NCBI GenBank assembly: GCA_016200225.1
Contig: JACQFD010000007.1
Coordinates: 1 to 64,000, forward strand
Origin: Planctomycetota bacterium
Lineage (GTDB): Bacteria > Planctomycetota > UBA1135 > JACQFD01
Length of the DNA stretch: 64,000 nt
Direction: 5' to 3'
The position numbers and the translations under genes were made by a program. Each line of letters starts with the position of its first letter. Positions within the stretch are counted from its first letter, which is position 1. Positions 52,655 to 61,032 of the stretch are shown here, in pieces. The notes below the pieces were generated by a model. That model searched no databases, was not told the DNA's origin, and saw only the letters and a list, made by a program, of their open reading frames with translations.

Positions 52655-53703
52655 GCCCCCTTTCTTCGTAATTGTATAAGTTCAGCGACGACCGACACGG
52701 CGATTTCGGCGTGCGAGCGCGCGCCGATGTCGAGACCGATCGGCGTCCTGATTTTATTTATAAACGATTCGGAAACGCCCGCGGCGCGCAGATTCGCCAA
52801 CACGATTTTTTGTTTGGTTCGCGAACCGATCATGCCGAGGTAAACCGGATCGTAATCGCGGCCCGCCATTTCTAATAAAACCCGCTCGTCGTCCTTGTGC
52901 CCGCGCGTCACGACGACGCAGCGCGCGTTTCGCGCGGGCGCGAACCGCGCGACGGCGTCCTCCCACGTCGACACCACGGTTTCGGCGGCTTCCGGATGGC
53001 GTTCGCGGTTCGCGAATCCCTCGCGATCGTCGATAACAATAATTCGAAAATCCGCGAGGCGCGCAATCGTAGTAATCGCGCCGCTCACGTGTCCGCCGCC
53101 AAATAGTAATATTAACGGAAGCGTCACGGGTTCGATGAAAACATCGAACGGCGCCGCGCCCGGGATTGTCAATGTGACTCGCGACGGCCGGTCGCGCCGC
53201 AGCGTTTCGTTCGCGGCGCCGATGAGTATTGTATCAATTGCCGAATGCCGCAATGCGCCGAGATCGGTCCCATCCCGCGCGATTACGCGCGACCGGCCGA
53301 CGCCCGCCGGCACCTGCCCGATCGCGGAGACGCGCACGAGCGGCACGCCCGCGTCGCGAAGTCGTTTCATTTCTGTAAATATCGCCGCGGGCTCGTCGAC
53401 GGCCTCGACGAAAACTGTAACAACTCCGCCGCACAGCAATCCGCTGTCGGGATAGTCGCGCTCGTTCAATTGAAATTTTAATAATTTCGGCGGCGAGCCG
53501 CGCAGCACGTCCATCGCCGTTTCATACACTTCGGCTTCGAGGCAGCCGCCGCCGACCGTTCCGAGGAACGAACCGTCGGATTTTACCAATAACTTCATCG
53601 CCTCTTTCCCGGGGGTCGACCCTGCGGTGGCGACAATGGTGCCGAGCGCGGCGCGCCCGCCCTGGATTCGTAGCTTTTCGAGTTCCGTCAGTAAGTCTGT
53701 CAC
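52651..53703 (-). CDS. XdhC/CoxI-family molybdenum-cofactor chaperone-like protein
   Basis: 350 residues from the GTG at 53703. This gives a GTGA overlap with the upstream nucleotidyltransferase stop; an in-frame ATG at 53787 would instead overlap it deeply. Typical N-terminal 'ALGTIVATAGSTPGKEAMKL' and 'SFLGTVGGGCLEAEVYETA' are followed by the C-terminal Rossmann half with 'LILLFGGGHVSGAITTIARL' and 'YLGMIGSRTKQKIVLANL'. XdhC proteins bind Mo cofactor, sulfurate it and insert it into xanthine or CO dehydrogenase-type enzymes. No such enzyme is in the window. Confidence 0.92.
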   Translation of the reverse strand: MTDLLTELEKLRIQGGRAALGTIVATAGSTPGKEAMKLLVKSDGSFLGTVGGGCLEAEVYETAMDVLRGSPPKLLKFQLNERDYPDSGLLCGGVVTVFVEAVDEPAAIFTEMKRLRDAGVPLVRVSAIGQVPAGVGRSRVIARDGTDLGALRHSAIDTILIGAANETLRRDRPSRVTLTIPGAAPFDVFIEPVTLPLILLFGGGHVSGAITTIARLADFRIIVIDDREGFANRERHPEAAETVVSTWEDAVARFAPARNARCVVVTRGHKDDERVLLEMAGRDYDPVYLGMIGSRTKQKIVLANLRAAGVSESFINKIRTPIGLDIGARSHAEIAVSVVAELIQLRRKGA

Positions 53704-54293
53704 GAACGCGTGCGTCGTCGCGCAGGACGAGGCGCTCGCGGTCGACGGGTGGTCTTTGCGGGAGACCCACCGTCGCGCACGAGGCACAGGCGCGACGGAT
53801 CGCGTTCTACCACACGACGAAGGGTTTCGTCGTCGAGGTTACTTAACAATTCGGATTTGAGCGCCCGGTCGATGAGCACGGGCATGAGTAAATGTTGACT
53901 ATCATCGCGAAGCACGAGCGGCTTGTGCGCTCGAATCGCGGCCGAGAGAAATTGATCGATCACGGCGGAAGAGGGCGCGCGATCGTCGGCGTACTCTACA
54001 AATAGCGTTGTCGATTCCGCCGAAACCAAGCCGAGGGCCTTTTCGAGGAGCTTCGCGCGTTTTTCTGTATGTTCTTCGTCAACGACGACGCGGAGACGCG
54101 GGCGCAGTTCGAGCAATTCGCGCGAGGGGCCGATGCGTTTGCCGAGTACTACAATTACTTCGTCGGCGCACGAGAGAAGCGCCTGTTCGACGGCAAGTTC
54201 GAGGAAGGTCACGCCGCCGCGCCTCCGGAGTGGGCGAGGCAGCTGTCGTCCGCGGGAGCGGCCGGCAGCAATCAGAATGGCGGTCGTGAACAT
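53700..54293 (-). CDS. MobA-like nucleotidyltransferase with degenerate N-terminal motif
   Basis: 197 residues. It has the NTP-transferase opening 'TAILIAAGRSR' and 'GGVTFLELAVEQALLSCADE', then 'DDSQHLLMPVLIDRALKSEL' and 'DDETLRRVVERD', as in MobA/MocA-like proteins that act beside XdhC. The signature after LAAG normally continues RMGxxK; here it reads GRQLPRPLRRR and lacks the Met-Gly and a clear Lys. This suggests a lost or altered nucleotide-binding loop or a local compensated frameshift. The C-terminus is an unusual Arg/Pro-rich tail. It is coupled to the XdhC-like gene by a four-base overlap. Confidence 0.7.
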   Translation of the reverse strand: MFTTAILIAAGRSRGRQLPRPLRRRGGVTFLELAVEQALLSCADEVIVVLGKRIGPSRELLELRPRLRVVVDEEHTEKRAKLLEKALGLVSAESTTLFVEYADDRAPSSAVIDQFLSAAIRAHKPLVLRDDSQHLLMPVLIDRALKSELLSNLDDETLRRVVERDPSRLCLVRDGGSPAKTTRRPRAPRPARRRTRS

Positions 54294-54430
54294 GGTGTGG
54301 TGGTGCGTGGTTGCGCTACCTAAGTCTTAGTTCAACCCAACGAGATGGTCATCGTCCAATTGGAATCCCATCCTTCGGAAAAAGTCTCCCAGTCGGCCCA
54401 TTTGGCGCGGCAATTGTGTCGCTGAACCCA

Positions 54431-54835
54431 CTATTTGAGCTGCTCAGCCGTCGGACGCGTCGACGGCGGACCGATTCGAATATCCTTTACGCCAGCCATG
54501 CGGAGGGCGTCGATCGCCGCATCGAGCACGTGAGCGCGGCGTTTTTTGTAGGCGTCGATCTTTTCATCCGCGCCCTGCGCGAGCCGCAGCAGAATGACAG
54601 CGGGAATTCGGTCGCCGCCGCCGTGTTTTTCATGGGCGCGCGCGACAACGGTACCGAGATTCGCCGCGTCGACGGGTTCACCGTCGATCTGGTAGCTCGA
54701 CTCGAAAACTTCGAATTGCATCGCGCGATCGAAGTCGACTTCGCGTTCGAGAGGATGTTTCGCGGCGCAAGCGCCCATGAACAAAAGATACAAAAATGGA
54801 CTGCAACGAATCGCTGCAATTCTTTTTTGTAACAT
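54431..54835 (-). CDS. Putative small lipoprotein
   Basis: 134 residues. The N-terminal basic and hydrophobic region ends in a lipobox-like 'LLFMGACAAK'. The rest is a small alpha/beta domain with 'LLRLAQGADEKIDAYKKRRA' and 'VLDAAIDALRMAGVKDIRIG'. The latter resembles the periplasmic fold of ExbD/TolR-like or BON-type proteins, but no family is assigned. It is three bases downstream of the methyltransferase gene on the same strand. Function unknown. Confidence 0.6.
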   Translation of the reverse strand: MLQKRIAAIRCSPFLYLLFMGACAAKHPLEREVDFDRAMQFEVFESSYQIDGEPVDAANLGTVVARAHEKHGGGDRIPAVILLRLAQGADEKIDAYKKRRAHVLDAAIDALRMAGVKDIRIGPPSTRPTAEQLK

Positions 54836-54838
54836 CGC

Positions 54839-55615
54839 TCACGAACCCCGCGGCCTGCGCGCCGTGCAAATGACATGAAATCCGAAGGCGCGCAGCACCG
54901 GGATCGCGCAGAGCATACGGTCGAATTTGATCATGCCTTTCGTTATGAATACATTTCCTGGAATATACTTTAATATTCCGAGGTGGTCTGGAAATCCCGC
55001 AAACGTGTACGCGAGTACGCCGAATTTTCGCGAGCGCGCCACTTCGAATCCGGCATTCTTTACCATTTCGACAAGTTGATTCTCGCGAAAACCCTCGTCG
55101 TCGGGATGAAACCGCGAGGAAACGCGATAAAGTACAAATCGCGCGAATCGAATAATCGGATTGTCGTTGCACGGCTCCGAAATGATCAATACGCCGCCGG
55201 ACCGGAGCACGCGAAAGCAACCTTTCAGAAAACTATCATGATCGCGGGTGTGGTGGAGGCTTCCTTTGCAAAAAACGACGTCGAAACTCGCATTTGTAAA
55301 CGGCAGATTCTCGGCGTCGCCCTGCGTCGTATACGTATCGGGAAGCTCCTTTTGCGCCAGTTGTAACATATCATAAGATATATCCAATCCAACGGCGCGT
55401 TTCGAATGTTTACGAACGTCGGCGAGAAAGAAACCCGTGCCGCAGCCGATGTCGAGCGCCGCGCCGGTGTCGGGCGGCATTTCGGCGAACATCTGCGTGT
55501 GCCATTCTTCTTGAAATAATTTAGAAAACGGAAATCCGTAGCGAATCGCGTACTGCGGCGCGAGTTTGCGATGCAGTTCGATCTGGATTTGTTGATGCGA
55601 CGGCGCGGCGGACAT
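54839..55615 (-). CDS. Class I SAM-dependent methyltransferase
   Basis: 258 residues from the ATG at 55615; a GTG three codons upstream is possible. Motif I 'ALDIGCGTGFFLADV' (about 51-65), motif II region 'GLDISYDMLQLAQ', motif 'ENLPFTNASFDVVFCKGSLH' and 'VLRSGGVLIISEP' show a Methyltransf_11-type fold, as in UbiE-like or tailoring enzymes. The C-terminal part has a hydrophobic segment 'FVLYRVSSRF', then a lipid-like enzyme tail. Substrate unknown. It lies between the small lipoprotein gene and the flippase-like/DinB fusion gene. Confidence 0.9.
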   Translation of the reverse strand: MSAAPSHQQIQIELHRKLAPQYAIRYGFPFSKLFQEEWHTQMFAEMPPDTGAALDIGCGTGFFLADVRKHSKRAVGLDISYDMLQLAQKELPDTYTTQGDAENLPFTNASFDVVFCKGSLHHTRDHDSFLKGCFRVLRSGGVLIISEPCNDNPIIRFARFVLYRVSSRFHPDDEGFRENQLVEMVKNAGFEVARSRKFGVLAYTFAGFPDHLGILKYIPGNVFITKGMIKFDRMLCAIPVLRAFGFHVICTARRPRGS

Positions 55616-55627
55616 TGCGTTCACAAT

Positions 55628-57160
55628 CTATCGTCGGACTTCGGGTTGTCGCGACCGCAGCGCGCGCAGCGCCTGCTCGATTTGTTTTTGATGGCGTCGC
55701 TCGTGACGGCCGATGAACCACGCCCATTCGATCAAATCGAGCGCGCCGAGGACGCGATGGCCGAAGCGTTTTCCGCGAAGAACCGAGTCGTCGGCTGACT
55801 GAAGTAGTTCGACGAGCCGCGCGCGCACGGCGTCGAGTTCGGCGATCGCGCCTTCGAGATTCGGCGGATCCTGTCGATGGGCATCGGGCCGCACGTGCGG
55901 CGGCGCCTCGAATCTTAAGAATGTGCGCATGGAAACGATCCAAATCGGAATGCGCACGCGGCGGCCGGCTTGAACGTCGCCAGGTTTTTCGAAGACTTCG
56001 CGCATTTTGTTAATAATAGCATTCTCGACTTTCGCGAGATGTTGTAAATTTTCCACAACCGACCACGACTCCGGCGACGGCCGCGGATGAACTAGATCCG
56101 GCGGAATACTACGAATATATTCTTTGAATTTCGCGCGGCCGTTCGCGAGCCAGCGAATCGCCCTCTCCTGCTCATGCCGCGGTTTCGGCGAGAGCCGGAA
56201 CTGTGCAATCAAGCCGAGGATGCCGACGTTTACGAGTTGCACGGCGTGGACCGCCAGCGCCGTCGCCGCGGCCTCGGCGGTCGCGAGCCCCAATTGTTGA
56301 AATCCCCACGACCAACCCCACTCCTGCGTGCCGATGCCGGCGAAAGTATTCACCGGAAGAAGATTTGTTAGAATTGCCGCCGACGCTCCGAATGCGACTT
56401 CGACCGGTCCGAGATTTCCGAAACCGAGATCGTTCATCAAGATCCAATAGAACAAGTCGACGCCGATCCAGATGAGTAATGTCAACAAAAACGCTTCGGC
56501 GATGGCGCGATTGCGGCCGACGGTCTCGAATCCGCGCGCGACCTGCTCGACGCGCCCGAGAATTTTGTGGCTCGCGCCGAGGCGCGCGAACATGGCCGCG
56601 AACGCGCGGATGAACGGCGCGCCCCCGGTCGCGACGGCGAGCAACGCGGCCGCGGTCAATGCTAACGAAAGAACCATCGGAATGCCGGTCCCCTTCGGCA
56701 TTTGTTGAATCGGCGTTCCTACATAAATCGCGCTGAAAACTGTAATTGTAAGAACGGCGAGCAAATCGAGCGCGCGCGAAACGATCAGCCCGGCGACGCC
56801 GACCTCGAGCGGCACGCCCGCGTTCCGCAAGTAAATCGGATACGTAATTTCTCCCGTCCGCATCGGTAACAACTGCGCCGCCATCTGATTCGCGGCCTGA
56901 ATCGACCACAAATGCGGAAACGGCACGCGGCGATCCGGGATGAGCGACGCGAATCTTAATGTTCGCAGAACATAAATACTCGCGTGGACGCCGAAAACGG
57001 CAAGCCACGTAAGCGGCGACAATCGCTTCAAAACGTCGCGGACCTTCTCCCATTCGACGCCCCGCAGAAGTAAAAATAACAATACCGCCGCCGCGACCAG
57101 CGAAAATCCAAAGCGCAGCGCCTTGCGCCGGCGATCGGGAATGTCGCGGGGGTATGTCAT
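55628..57160 (-). CDS. LPG-synthase-type (YbhN/AglD2-like) membrane protein fused to a DinB-like domain
   Basis: 510 residues from the ATG at 57160. Residues about 1-320 hold eight or so membrane helices of the lysylphosphatidylglycerol synthase TM/flippase family: 'LLRGVEWEKVRDVLKRLSPL', 'NQMAAQLLPMRTGEITYPIY' and 'VEVAFGASAAILTNLLPVNT'. From about 327 a soluble helical domain follows without a stop. It has 'HPRPSPESWSVVENLQHLAK' and 'FIGRHERRHQKQIEQAL', the DinB/YfiT four-helix pattern with metal-ligand-type His residues. One continuous frame joins both. Such a fusion is unusual, and a soluble metalloenzyme tethered to a lipid-handling membrane protein is inferred. Confidence 0.85.
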   Translation of the reverse strand: MTYPRDIPDRRRKALRFGFSLVAAAVLLFLLLRGVEWEKVRDVLKRLSPLTWLAVFGVHASIYVLRTLRFASLIPDRRVPFPHLWSIQAANQMAAQLLPMRTGEITYPIYLRNAGVPLEVGVAGLIVSRALDLLAVLTITVFSAIYVGTPIQQMPKGTGIPMVLSLALTAAALLAVATGGAPFIRAFAAMFARLGASHKILGRVEQVARGFETVGRNRAIAEAFLLTLLIWIGVDLFYWILMNDLGFGNLGPVEVAFGASAAILTNLLPVNTFAGIGTQEWGWSWGFQQLGLATAEAAATALAVHAVQLVNVGILGLIAQFRLSPKPRHEQERAIRWLANGRAKFKEYIRSIPPDLVHPRPSPESWSVVENLQHLAKVENAIINKMREVFEKPGDVQAGRRVRIPIWIVSMRTFLRFEAPPHVRPDAHRQDPPNLEGAIAELDAVRARLVELLQSADDSVLRGKRFGHRVLGALDLIEWAWFIGRHERRHQKQIEQALRALRSRQPEVRR

Positions 57161-57320
57161 GTTGGGAGATTGAACGGGTTCCCGAGTTTCTCCAAAAAAT
57201 GCGTCGAGACCCATTCAATTCCACAAGATACGGCGGTTGGCTGCGTGCCCACCTCAACCAATAGTGGAAACTCCCGCATTGAATTCGTAGCTTTGGCAAC
57301 GTCGCAACCCCAATCGATCC

Positions 57321-58607
57321 ATGCGAATCGCAAACACACTTTCATTCATTTTCATCATCGCCGTGTGCTCCGCGTCCGGCGCCTGCAAATCCAACTATCT
57401 CGAACCCGCGCCAAAAAACGAAGCCAAGGATTTCACGCGCGAACTTCCGCCGGGCATGAAGGGACTCCGCAAAATCGATCCTTCGAAATATCCGGATTTT
57501 GGCCCCGGTCTCGAAGACCGCGACGGAATGTTACAAGCGCTCGCCGCGTCGGCCGAATATCTTTCGCACGCGTCGTCCCAGAATTACTTTCCATATCTGG
57601 ATATTTCACATGACCGCGCTGAAGCTACAATTCAGGCGTTTCGTAAAGATTTGACGTCGGCGGCGAGCGGCTCGGACCTAAACAAACGGATTCGCGACCG
57701 TTATGAAGTTTACGAAAGCGTCGGCTGGAACATGGAAGGCGAAATGTTATTCACGGCCTACCACGAGCCGATCTATGAAGGTTCGCTGAAAGCCGACGCT
57801 AAATTTAAGTATCCGATTTACAAACGCCCGCCCGAGCTCGAATCCGACGAAACCGGCGAAAAAGCCTTTTGGAAGGAGGCGTCCGGAAACCGTCGCGCGG
57901 CTCCGGCGCGCGCGGAATTAGCGGCGGCTCTTCGTGGCCGCGGGCTTGAGTTAATTTACTTATCCGACCCGTTCGAATCTTATATTGTACAAGTGCAGGG
58001 GTCGGCGCGCTTTCATCTGCCGGATGGGCGCGAAATTCGCGTCGGATACGCGGGCGACAACGGCCAGGACTACAAGCCGGTTTGGGAACCGCTCGTCAAG
58101 TCCGGAAAACTAAAGAAAGAGGAGGTTTCGCTGCGGCGATTGCGGGAATATTTCAAACAACATCCCGACGATGTGGAACAATCGATCAATTACAATCCGC
58201 GATTTGTATTCTTTCAAGAACGGACCGGGCCGGCCGTCGGATGCCTCAACGTGCCCGTGACCTTGTGGCACACGATTGCAACAGATCGCAATCGTAAAGA
58301 GGATATTTTTCCGCGCGCCGGCATCGCATATATCAAAACCAAATTGTCGAAGTCGCCGGGCGCGGCTCAAAGCGATTACGCGGGATTCGTCTGCGATCAA
58401 GACCGCGGCGGCGCAATCCGTTCGGCCGGGCGCGCGGATCTGTTTCTTGGAACCGGCGAAGTGGCCGAACAGCTCGCCGGACAGACGCGCGCCGAGGGCC
58501 GGATGTATTATGTATTTCTAAAGGATCCTCTGGTCGCGGCCGAGATCGGCGAACTCGGCGCACAGCAACAAAAAGCACAGCAACAAAGACCGTCAGCGAA
58601 GAAATAG
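57321..58607 (+). CDS. mltA: Membrane-bound lytic murein transglycosylase A (MltA) -like
   Basis: 428 residues. A signal with a possible lipobox (SASGAC) starts the protein. The MltA core is at about 110-300: 'GEMLFTAYHEPIYEGSLKAD', 'LELIYLSDPFESYIVQVQGS' and 'GREIRVGYAGDNGQDY'. The C-terminal 3D domain holds the catalytic Asp in 'VCDQDRGGAIRSAGRADLFL' with the LGTG loop. It cuts the glycan strands of peptidoglycan, giving 1,6-anhydro-muropeptides. The tail is Gln/Lys-rich. It converges with the M13 protease gene with 12 bases between, across a palindromic GTAAATTTAC. Confidence 0.93.
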   Translation: MRIANTLSFIFIIAVCSASGACKSNYLEPAPKNEAKDFTRELPPGMKGLRKIDPSKYPDFGPGLEDRDGMLQALAASAEYLSHASSQNYFPYLDISHDRAEATIQAFRKDLTSAASGSDLNKRIRDRYEVYESVGWNMEGEMLFTAYHEPIYEGSLKADAKFKYPIYKRPPELESDETGEKAFWKEASGNRRAAPARAELAAALRGRGLELIYLSDPFESYIVQVQGSARFHLPDGREIRVGYAGDNGQDYKPVWEPLVKSGKLKKEEVSLRRLREYFKQHPDDVEQSINYNPRFVFFQERTGPAVGCLNVPVTLWHTIATDRNRKEDIFPRAGIAYIKTKLSKSPGAAQSDYAGFVCDQDRGGAIRSAGRADLFLGTGEVAEQLAGQTRAEGRMYYVFLKDPLVAAEIGELGAQQQKAQQQRPSAKK

Positions 58608-58619
58608 TTTTTTGTAAAT

Positions 58620-60680
58620 TTACCAAATTTCCGCGCGGAGTTCGGTCCCGCGGAACATGGGATCGCCGGATTTGCAACCGAACGCCTCCGCGAATTCCGT
58701 CATATTCTGCAGCGGACCGAGAACGCGAAATCGCGCCGGCGCGTGTACGTCCTGTTGAATCTGGCGTTTCAACGACTCGGGACGCGCCAATGCGCGCCAG
58801 CCGCGGGCATATGATATAAAGAATCGCTGCTCGGCCGTGAATCCGTCGATCGGCTCGGGTTTACTGCCATTCATCGATTTCTTATATGCATGATAAGCGA
58901 TCACGAGGCCGCCAAGATCGGCGATGTTTTCTCCAAGTGTTAATTTACCGTTGACTTTCTTATCTTCGACGGCGGTGAATCCGTCGAACTGGCCCGCGAC
59001 AAGCGCCGCGCGACGTTCGAATTCGGTCCGATCTTTTTCGGTCCACCACATTCTTAAATTACCTTTCGCGTCGAACCGGCTCCCCTCGTCGTCGAAGCCG
59101 TGCGTCATTTCGTGGCCGATGACCGAACCGATTGCGCCGTAGTTGAGCGCGTCGTCGTTGCGCTCATCGAAAAACGGCGGCTGAAGGATCCCCGCGGGAA
59201 ATACAATTTCGTTTTTCGATGAATTGTAATAAGCGTCCACCTCGTGGGGCAGCATCTCCCATTCCGCGCGGTCGACCGGTTTTCCGAATTTATTTATGTT
59301 TCTTTTGAATCGGAAAGCGGCGGCCGCGGAATAATTTTCATAAAGAGTCGCGTGACTTTTTATTGTTAGTTGCGAATAATCGCGAAATTGGTCGGGGTAT
59401 CCGATCTTTGGCTTGATGGCGTGGAGTTTCTCGAGCGCCGCCTTCTTGGTTTCCTCGGACATCCACACGCGCGATTGAATGCGTTCGGCGAAGGTGCGGA
59501 TCAGATTATTTACAAGTTCGCGGGCGCGGTCCTTTGCGCGCGGCGTAAATGCAATTTTAACATATTCGCGGCCGAGCGCCTCGCCGAGCGCGCCGTCCGT
59601 GAGACCCAACATATGCTTCCAGCGCGGCCGGATCACTTTCGCGCCCTGGAGCGTTTTGTCATAGAATTCAAAATTTGCATTTACAAACTCCGCGCCGAGC
59701 GCCGGGGCGGCGTCGTGTATGACATGCCATTTTAAGTAAATTTGCCAGCCCTCGATGGGGAGTTGTTCCATGATTGCATTGACGCGCTTCAGAAAAGCGG
59801 GCATGCCAACGTTCAATTCCGAGAGTCCCGGAACGCCTATGCCGGCAAAATAACGATTCCAATCCCACGCCGGCGCAAGTTCCTGAAGTTCGGTTATTTT
59901 CATTAAATGATAAATATTCATCGGATCGCGCAATTCGATATTCGTCAGCGATGCTTCCGCGAGCCGCGTTTCGATCATTAATACTTTCCCCGCGTAGTCT
60001 GTCGCGGTCTTTTCGTTCACGCCGACCAGTTGAAACATTTTCGCGATATGATGCACATATTCCTCTCGAAGCGCTTTGGACTCCTCGTCGGTATTTGTAT
60101 AATAATCCCGGTCCGGCAAGCCGAGGCCGCCCTGCATAATATTAATAATTACGCGATTTGCATCCTTGTAATCCTGGTCGACAAACACTGGGAATAGTGC
60201 AAATATTTCGGATTTGTGCAATTGGACGATCACGGATTGCAATTCCGCATTTGTTTTTATATTTGCGATGGCCGACATCCAATCCTGAAGCGGTTTCGCG
60301 CCTTCGGCGTCGATTCTCGCCGTGTCCATGCCGCTCGTCCAGAAGTCGCCGAGTTTCCGGCGCTCGCTCCCCTCGGGCGCGCCCGAGTCGGCGGCCGCGT
60401 CCTCCATGACTTTTCGTAATATTACATAATTTCTTTCCTGCACTTCGTTGAAGGCTTCCCACGCGCCGAGATCCTCGGGAATCATATTATTTCTTTTCCA
60501 GCCTCCGTTGGCAAATTCGTCGAAATCCGCGCGCGGGTCCGCATTATTATTAATATCCCGCAAGTCGAGGCCGGCCGCGGCAACGGGCCTTGGCGAATGG
60601 GTGGTGGCGGCCGCACAGCCCCAAATACTAATAATAAACGTTGATACGAGCGGAAGCAGCGGGTTTTTTCTCATGTTCAT
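58620..60680 (-). CDS. M13 (neprilysin-type) metalloendopeptidase, probable lipoprotein
   Basis: 686 residues. Leader 'MNMRKNPLLPLVSTFIISIW' ends in a lipobox-like GCAAA. N-terminal M13 helical domain (about 40-430), then the catalytic zinc motif 'VIGHEMTHGFDDEGSRFDAK' (HExxH) near 525, and the third ligand in 'ENIADLGGLVIAYHAYKKS' near 590. The M13 C-terminal 'FRVLGPLQNMTEFAEAFGCK' ends with 'GTELRAEIW', close to the normal CxxW-type end. It cleaves peptides outside the cytoplasm and is a common planctomycete surface protease. Confidence 0.95.
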   Translation of the reverse strand: MNMRKNPLLPLVSTFIISIWGCAAATTHSPRPVAAAGLDLRDINNNADPRADFDEFANGGWKRNNMIPEDLGAWEAFNEVQERNYVILRKVMEDAAADSGAPEGSERRKLGDFWTSGMDTARIDAEGAKPLQDWMSAIANIKTNAELQSVIVQLHKSEIFALFPVFVDQDYKDANRVIINIMQGGLGLPDRDYYTNTDEESKALREEYVHHIAKMFQLVGVNEKTATDYAGKVLMIETRLAEASLTNIELRDPMNIYHLMKITELQELAPAWDWNRYFAGIGVPGLSELNVGMPAFLKRVNAIMEQLPIEGWQIYLKWHVIHDAAPALGAEFVNANFEFYDKTLQGAKVIRPRWKHMLGLTDGALGEALGREYVKIAFTPRAKDRARELVNNLIRTFAERIQSRVWMSEETKKAALEKLHAIKPKIGYPDQFRDYSQLTIKSHATLYENYSAAAAFRFKRNINKFGKPVDRAEWEMLPHEVDAYYNSSKNEIVFPAGILQPPFFDERNDDALNYGAIGSVIGHEMTHGFDDEGSRFDAKGNLRMWWTEKDRTEFERRAALVAGQFDGFTAVEDKKVNGKLTLGENIADLGGLVIAYHAYKKSMNGSKPEPIDGFTAEQRFFISYARGWRALARPESLKRQIQQDVHAPARFRVLGPLQNMTEFAEAFGCKSGDPMFRGTELRAEIW

Positions 60681-61032
60681 TCCGGTGGAAGCGCGACCCG
60701 CACAAGTTATACGAACTTCGTTGTTAAATCATCCCCGATCGCGGCCCGGCTTTGTATCGAACGAATAAATCCTGCCGGAGGCCAACGTCCTTGCGGCGCG
60801 CCGACCCCCAGCAGTTGAGAACCGCTTCTCGATCAGAAGACTACCACAAGCGCCGTCGGCGTTAGTACCTGTGAAAAAAGCTCCCAATGGCCAACTCGGC
60901 CGGGGCGCGGGCGCGCGCATTGTTCACTGTTGGTCTTTGTTCGACAGCGAGTTGTGTCGGTGCGATGGGAGGACCACACTCGCCGGCGTTTCGCCGCCGT
61001 CCTCGAAAAAAATCGCCGCCGACGGGCATTCA
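60681..61032. other. Intergenic stretch of 352 bases
   Basis: No gene, tRNA, repeat or strong hairpin is recognised. It probably holds the promoter of the M13 protease gene near 60700 and the 3' untranslated region of the sigma-like fusion gene near 61000. Confidence 0.5.

Noticed and set aside
56172..57299. 375-codon frame overlapping the flippase-like/DinB gene
   Set aside because: Shadow frame with strongly Arg-rich sequence; the other frame carries the membrane helices and family motifs.
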